Part shown: in pieces, positions 5,181 through 7,357 of the stretch
Position numbering within the stretch: the first letter of the stretch is position 1
How the letters are laid out: each line of letters begins with the position of its first letter
DNA from: Actinomycetota bacterium
Lineage (GTDB): Bacteria > Actinomycetota > Acidimicrobiia > Spongiisociales > UBA11373
DNA length: 7,357 nt
Assembly (NCBI GenBank): GCA_030688105.1
Contig: JAUYIV010000332.1
Coordinates: 1 to 7,357, forward strand
Direction of reading: 5' to 3'
Program-made: the position numbers and the translations under genes
The notes under the pieces: generated by a model
What the model was told of the DNA's origin: nothing
What the model saw: the letters and a program-made list of their open reading frames with translations, nothing else
Databases searched by the model: none

Positions 5181-6619
5181 GCTACGAGGCGGTCATCGGG
5201 ATCGAGACCCACGTCGAGTTGCAGACCGCCTCGAAGATGTTCTGCGGCTGCCCCACCGACTTCGGCGCCGAACCGAACACCAACGTGTGCCCCGTTTGCC
5301 TCGGCCTCCCCGGTGCGCTCCCGGTACCCAACGAGCGCGCCATCGAATGGACCGTCGCACTCGGGATCGCCCTCGGGTGCGAGATCAGCCAGCACTCCGT
5401 GTTCCACCGCAAGAACTACTTCTACGCCGACCTGCCGAAGAACTATCAGATCTCGCAGTTCGACCTGCCGTTGTGTGTGGGTGGCCACCTCGAGGTCGAT
5501 CCGGGCTCGGGGGTTCGCCGGGTGGGGATCACCAGGGTCCATCTCGAGGAGGACACCGGGAAGAGCACCCACCTCGGCGGCGGTGGCCGCATCCACGACG
5601 CCGAGGGCGCCCTGATCGACTTCAACCGCTCGGGGATCCCGCTGCTGGAGGTGGTGACCGAGCCCGACATCCGGAGCCCGGAGGAAGCCCGTGCCTACGC
5701 ACAGGAGCTGCGGGCGATCGTGCTCGCCCTGGGCATCTCCGACGCTCGACTCGAAGAGGGGAGCCTTCGCTTCGACGCCAATGTCTCGCTGCGGCCGGAG
5801 GGCGCCGACGAGTTGGGCATCAAGGTCGAGGTCAAGAACATGAACTCGCTCCGGTCGTTGCAGCGGGCGCTCGCCTTCGAGATCGAGCGCCAGACCGCCC
5901 TCCTCGACAAGGGCGAGGCGATCGACCAAGAGACCCGGCATTGGGACGAGGAGGCGGGCCGGACCGAGCCGGGACGGAGCAAGGAGGAGTCCAGCGACTA
6001 TCGCTACTTCCCCGAGCCCGATCTCGTTCCCATCCAGACCAACCCGGAGGCGGTGGAGCGCATTCGGGGAGCCTTGCCCGAACTGCCTGCGTTGCGGCGG
6101 GCGCGTCACATCGCGCTAGGCGTCGAGCCGGCGGCTGCGGCGACGATGGCGTCGGCCGGCCTCGCCGCCATGTTCGATGACGCGGTCTCCGCGGGGGCCG
6201 ACCCCAGGGCTGCGGCCAACTGGGTGACCGGCGAGATCACGGCCCATCTGAACCGGACCGGTGACGACCCGTCGGATCTCGTAATGGACGGTCGGGGCCT
6301 CGCCGAGCTGGTCGGAATGATCGGAGGCGGAGAGCTGTCGTCGACGGCAGCCAAGGAGGTCCTGATCGGGGTGCTGGCAGGCGAGGGCTCGCCCCGGGAG
6401 GTGGCCGCGGCCAAGGATCTCATGCAGATCTCCGACGAGTCGGCGATCGTCTCCGAGGTGGACGCGGTGATCGAAACCCATCCCGATGAGGTCGCCCGGA
6501 TGAAGGATGGCGACGAGCGATTGGCCGGGTTCCTGGTCGGTCAGGTGATGAAAGCCACCGGCGGCAGGGCCGATCCCCGGCTCGTCGACCGGCTCATCAG
6601 GGAGCGCGTCGGTCTTTGA
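5177..6619 (+). CDS. gatB: Glutamyl/aspartyl-tRNA amidotransferase subunit B
   Basis: Kinase/transamidase subunit: it phosphorylates the misacylated Glu or Asp on tRNA with ATP and replaces the phosphate with ammonia from GatA. It has 480 residues, normal for the family. The N-terminal catalytic cradle starts at IGIETHVEL (about residues 7-15). A zinc-site set C23, C25, C38 and C41 (CGC ... CPVC) is intact; some GatB proteins, such as the S. aureus one, lack it. HRKNYFYADLPKNYQISQ and HLEEDTGKS are conserved cradle motifs. Residues from about 330 to 480 form the helical and YqeY-like tail that binds the tRNA elbow. The ATG overlaps the gatA stop by 4 nt. A GGGGG at 5168-5172 is a weak ribosome site. 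The 3' end overlaps the HAD gene by 4 nt. Confidence 0.96.
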   Translation: MSYEAVIGIETHVELQTASKMFCGCPTDFGAEPNTNVCPVCLGLPGALPVPNERAIEWTVALGIALGCEISQHSVFHRKNYFYADLPKNYQISQFDLPLCVGGHLEVDPGSGVRRVGITRVHLEEDTGKSTHLGGGGRIHDAEGALIDFNRSGIPLLEVVTEPDIRSPEEARAYAQELRAIVLALGISDARLEEGSLRFDANVSLRPEGADELGIKVEVKNMNSLRSLQRALAFEIERQTALLDKGEAIDQETRHWDEEAGRTEPGRSKEESSDYRYFPEPDLVPIQTNPEAVERIRGALPELPALRRARHIALGVEPAAAATMASAGLAAMFDDAVSAGADPRAAANWVTGEITAHLNRTGDDPSDLVMDGRGLAELVGMIGGGELSSTAAKEVLIGVLAGEGSPREVAAAKDLMQISDESAIVSEVDAVIETHPDEVARMKDGDERLAGFLVGQVMKATGGRADPRLVDRLIRERVGL

Positions 6620-7257
6620 GTCGCCCCGCCGCGGTCGTGTTCGACTGCGACGGGGTGCTCGTCGACTCCGAGCCCCACTCCGTGGCGGCATGGCTCGACG
6701 TTCTCCGCAGGCTCGGGCATCCGGCGGGCGAGCGACAGATCGCCGAATGCACCGGGCTGGGGTTCGGTCCGACCCACGACTTCCTGAGTGAAATCGCTCC
6801 TCTGCCTCCCGAGGGCGAGGTGTGGCCGCGGCTGCTCGCCGCCCTGAATCGGTCGTTCGCCACCGGCCTGCGGATCCTTCCGGATGGGATCGCCACTCTC
6901 GAGGCGTGCGAACGAGCCGGCATCCCGGTGGCAGTGGCTACCGCCAGCCCGCGGGCTCGCCTCGAGGTGACACTGCGAGCCGGCGGGCTCGATGGCCGCT
7001 TCGCTGTCTCGGTGTCCGGCGACGAGGTCGCCAGCGGCAAACCGGCCCCCGACTGCTACCTGTTGGCGGCGGCGCGGCTCGGCGTCGATCCCGCAGAGTG
7101 CGTGGCGATCGAGGACAGCGGTCCCGGTGCGGTCGCCGCGATCGCCGCCGGAATGCGGACGATCGCGGTGGTGCGGGAAATGTCGGACAGAGAAGAGCTC
7201 GAGGCGTCGGGAGCGAAGGTGGTGGAGGTGCTGGAGGCGGGCCTGATCGGACTGTGA
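6616..7257 (+). CDS. HAD-superfamily hydrolase (phosphatase or beta-phosphoglucomutase-like)
   Basis: A 213-residue subfamily IA HAD protein with an alpha-helical cap. Motif I is FDCDGVLVDSEP, with nucleophile D10 and acid/base D12. The cap covers roughly residues 17-80. Motif II is VATASP with T109. Motif III is K142 in SGKPAPD, and motif IV is E166-D167 in IEDSGPG, which bind magnesium. The overall pattern recalls, from memory, YniC-type sugar phosphatases and beta-phosphoglucomutase. Phosphoglycolate phosphatase is another option, and the substrate cannot be read from sequence. The TTG start at 6616 overlaps the gatB stop as TTGA; GGGAG at 6600-6604 is a weak ribosome site 11 nt upstream. 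It would be translated as the fourth gene of the gat operon, with no obvious functional link to tRNA amidation. Confidence 0.85.
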   Translation: MSRPAAVVFDCDGVLVDSEPHSVAAWLDVLRRLGHPAGERQIAECTGLGFGPTHDFLSEIAPLPPEGEVWPRLLAALNRSFATGLRILPDGIATLEACERAGIPVAVATASPRARLEVTLRAGGLDGRFAVSVSGDEVASGKPAPDCYLLAAARLGVDPAECVAIEDSGPGAVAAIAAGMRTIAVVREMSDREELEASGAKVVEVLEAGLIGL

Positions 7258-7264
7258 GCGGCCA

Positions 7265-7317
7265 GCGTCGCCCGTCGCCAGCCAATCGCCAATCGCCAAT
7301 CGCCCGTCGCCCGTCAC
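7265..7317 (-). repeat. Heptamer array 3, opposite strand, five contiguous units plus two outliers
   Basis: Read on the minus strand from 7317, the units are GTGACGG, GCGACGG, and GCGATTG three times (to 7283). A 4-base break (7282-7279) follows, then GCGACGG and GCGACGC. This array combines the ATTG form of array 1 and the ACGG form of array 2, which shows they are one repeat family. It begins 8 bases after the stop codon of the HAD gene. Confidence 0.85.
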
Positions 7318-7357
7318 CCAGTGGTGGGCGGTCGGCGTGGGCGCGTCTCCCCCCGGT
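7318..7357 (+). other. End of window, with a C-tract like the one before the gatC promoter
   Basis: No gene is visible. The final nine bases, CCCCCCGGT, equal the bases that lead into TACCAT in front of gatC (3396-3404). The last T could therefore be the first base of another -10 box, for a plus-strand gene just beyond the window. No intrinsic terminator with a T-run is seen after the HAD gene. Confidence 0.35.

Noticed and set aside
4877..6109. A 410-codon minus-strand open frame opposite gatA and gatB
   Set aside because: No recognisable domain, no supporting start signals, and fully antisense to two conserved genes with intact motifs.

Overview
The window is a compact, G+C-rich bacterial segment. 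Its strong G/C bias at third codon positions, GTG and TTG starts, leaderless promoters and an actinobacterial-type DapE suggest an actinomycete. The Acidimicrobiia or a relative is my best guess, from general impression only. No tRNA, rRNA, CRISPR array, insertion sequence or prophage gene is visible.

Layout: (1) 148-1, minus strand, the 5' end of a small membrane-anchored protein of unknown function. (2) 149-292, a divergent promoter region with two leaderless promoters and several inverted and direct repeats. (3) 293-3257, a tightly overlapping dapC-dapD-dapE operon for the succinylase branch of diaminopimelate/lysine synthesis. (4) 3258-3417, an intergenic region with two five-unit arrays of one degenerate heptamer, the second ending at the gatC promoter. 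(5) 3418-7257, a gatC-gatA-gatB operon followed by a translationally coupled HAD-family hydrolase gene. (6) 7258-7357, a third array of the same heptamer on the opposite strand, then a C-tract like the one before the gatC promoter.

How the genes work together: DapD succinylates tetrahydrodipicolinate, DapC transaminates the product, and DapE removes the succinyl group to give LL-diaminopimelate. This feeds the peptidoglycan cross-link and lysine. GatCAB converts misacylated Glu-tRNA(Gln) and/or Asp-tRNA(Asn) to the correct species, so this organism probably lacks GlnRS and/or AsnRS. The HAD protein is probably a small-metabolite phosphatase or mutase of unknown substrate.

The proteins are ordinary core-metabolism enzymes, and I see no new defence or mobile system. 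The parts most worth a second look are non-coding: the heptamer arrays that sit just after operon ends and beside a promoter, and the repeated TACCNT-plus-7/8-nt leaderless promoter design. The mixed ancestry of the three Dap enzymes is also notable, in particular a DapD that resembles the Bacteroidota form more than the actinobacterial one.
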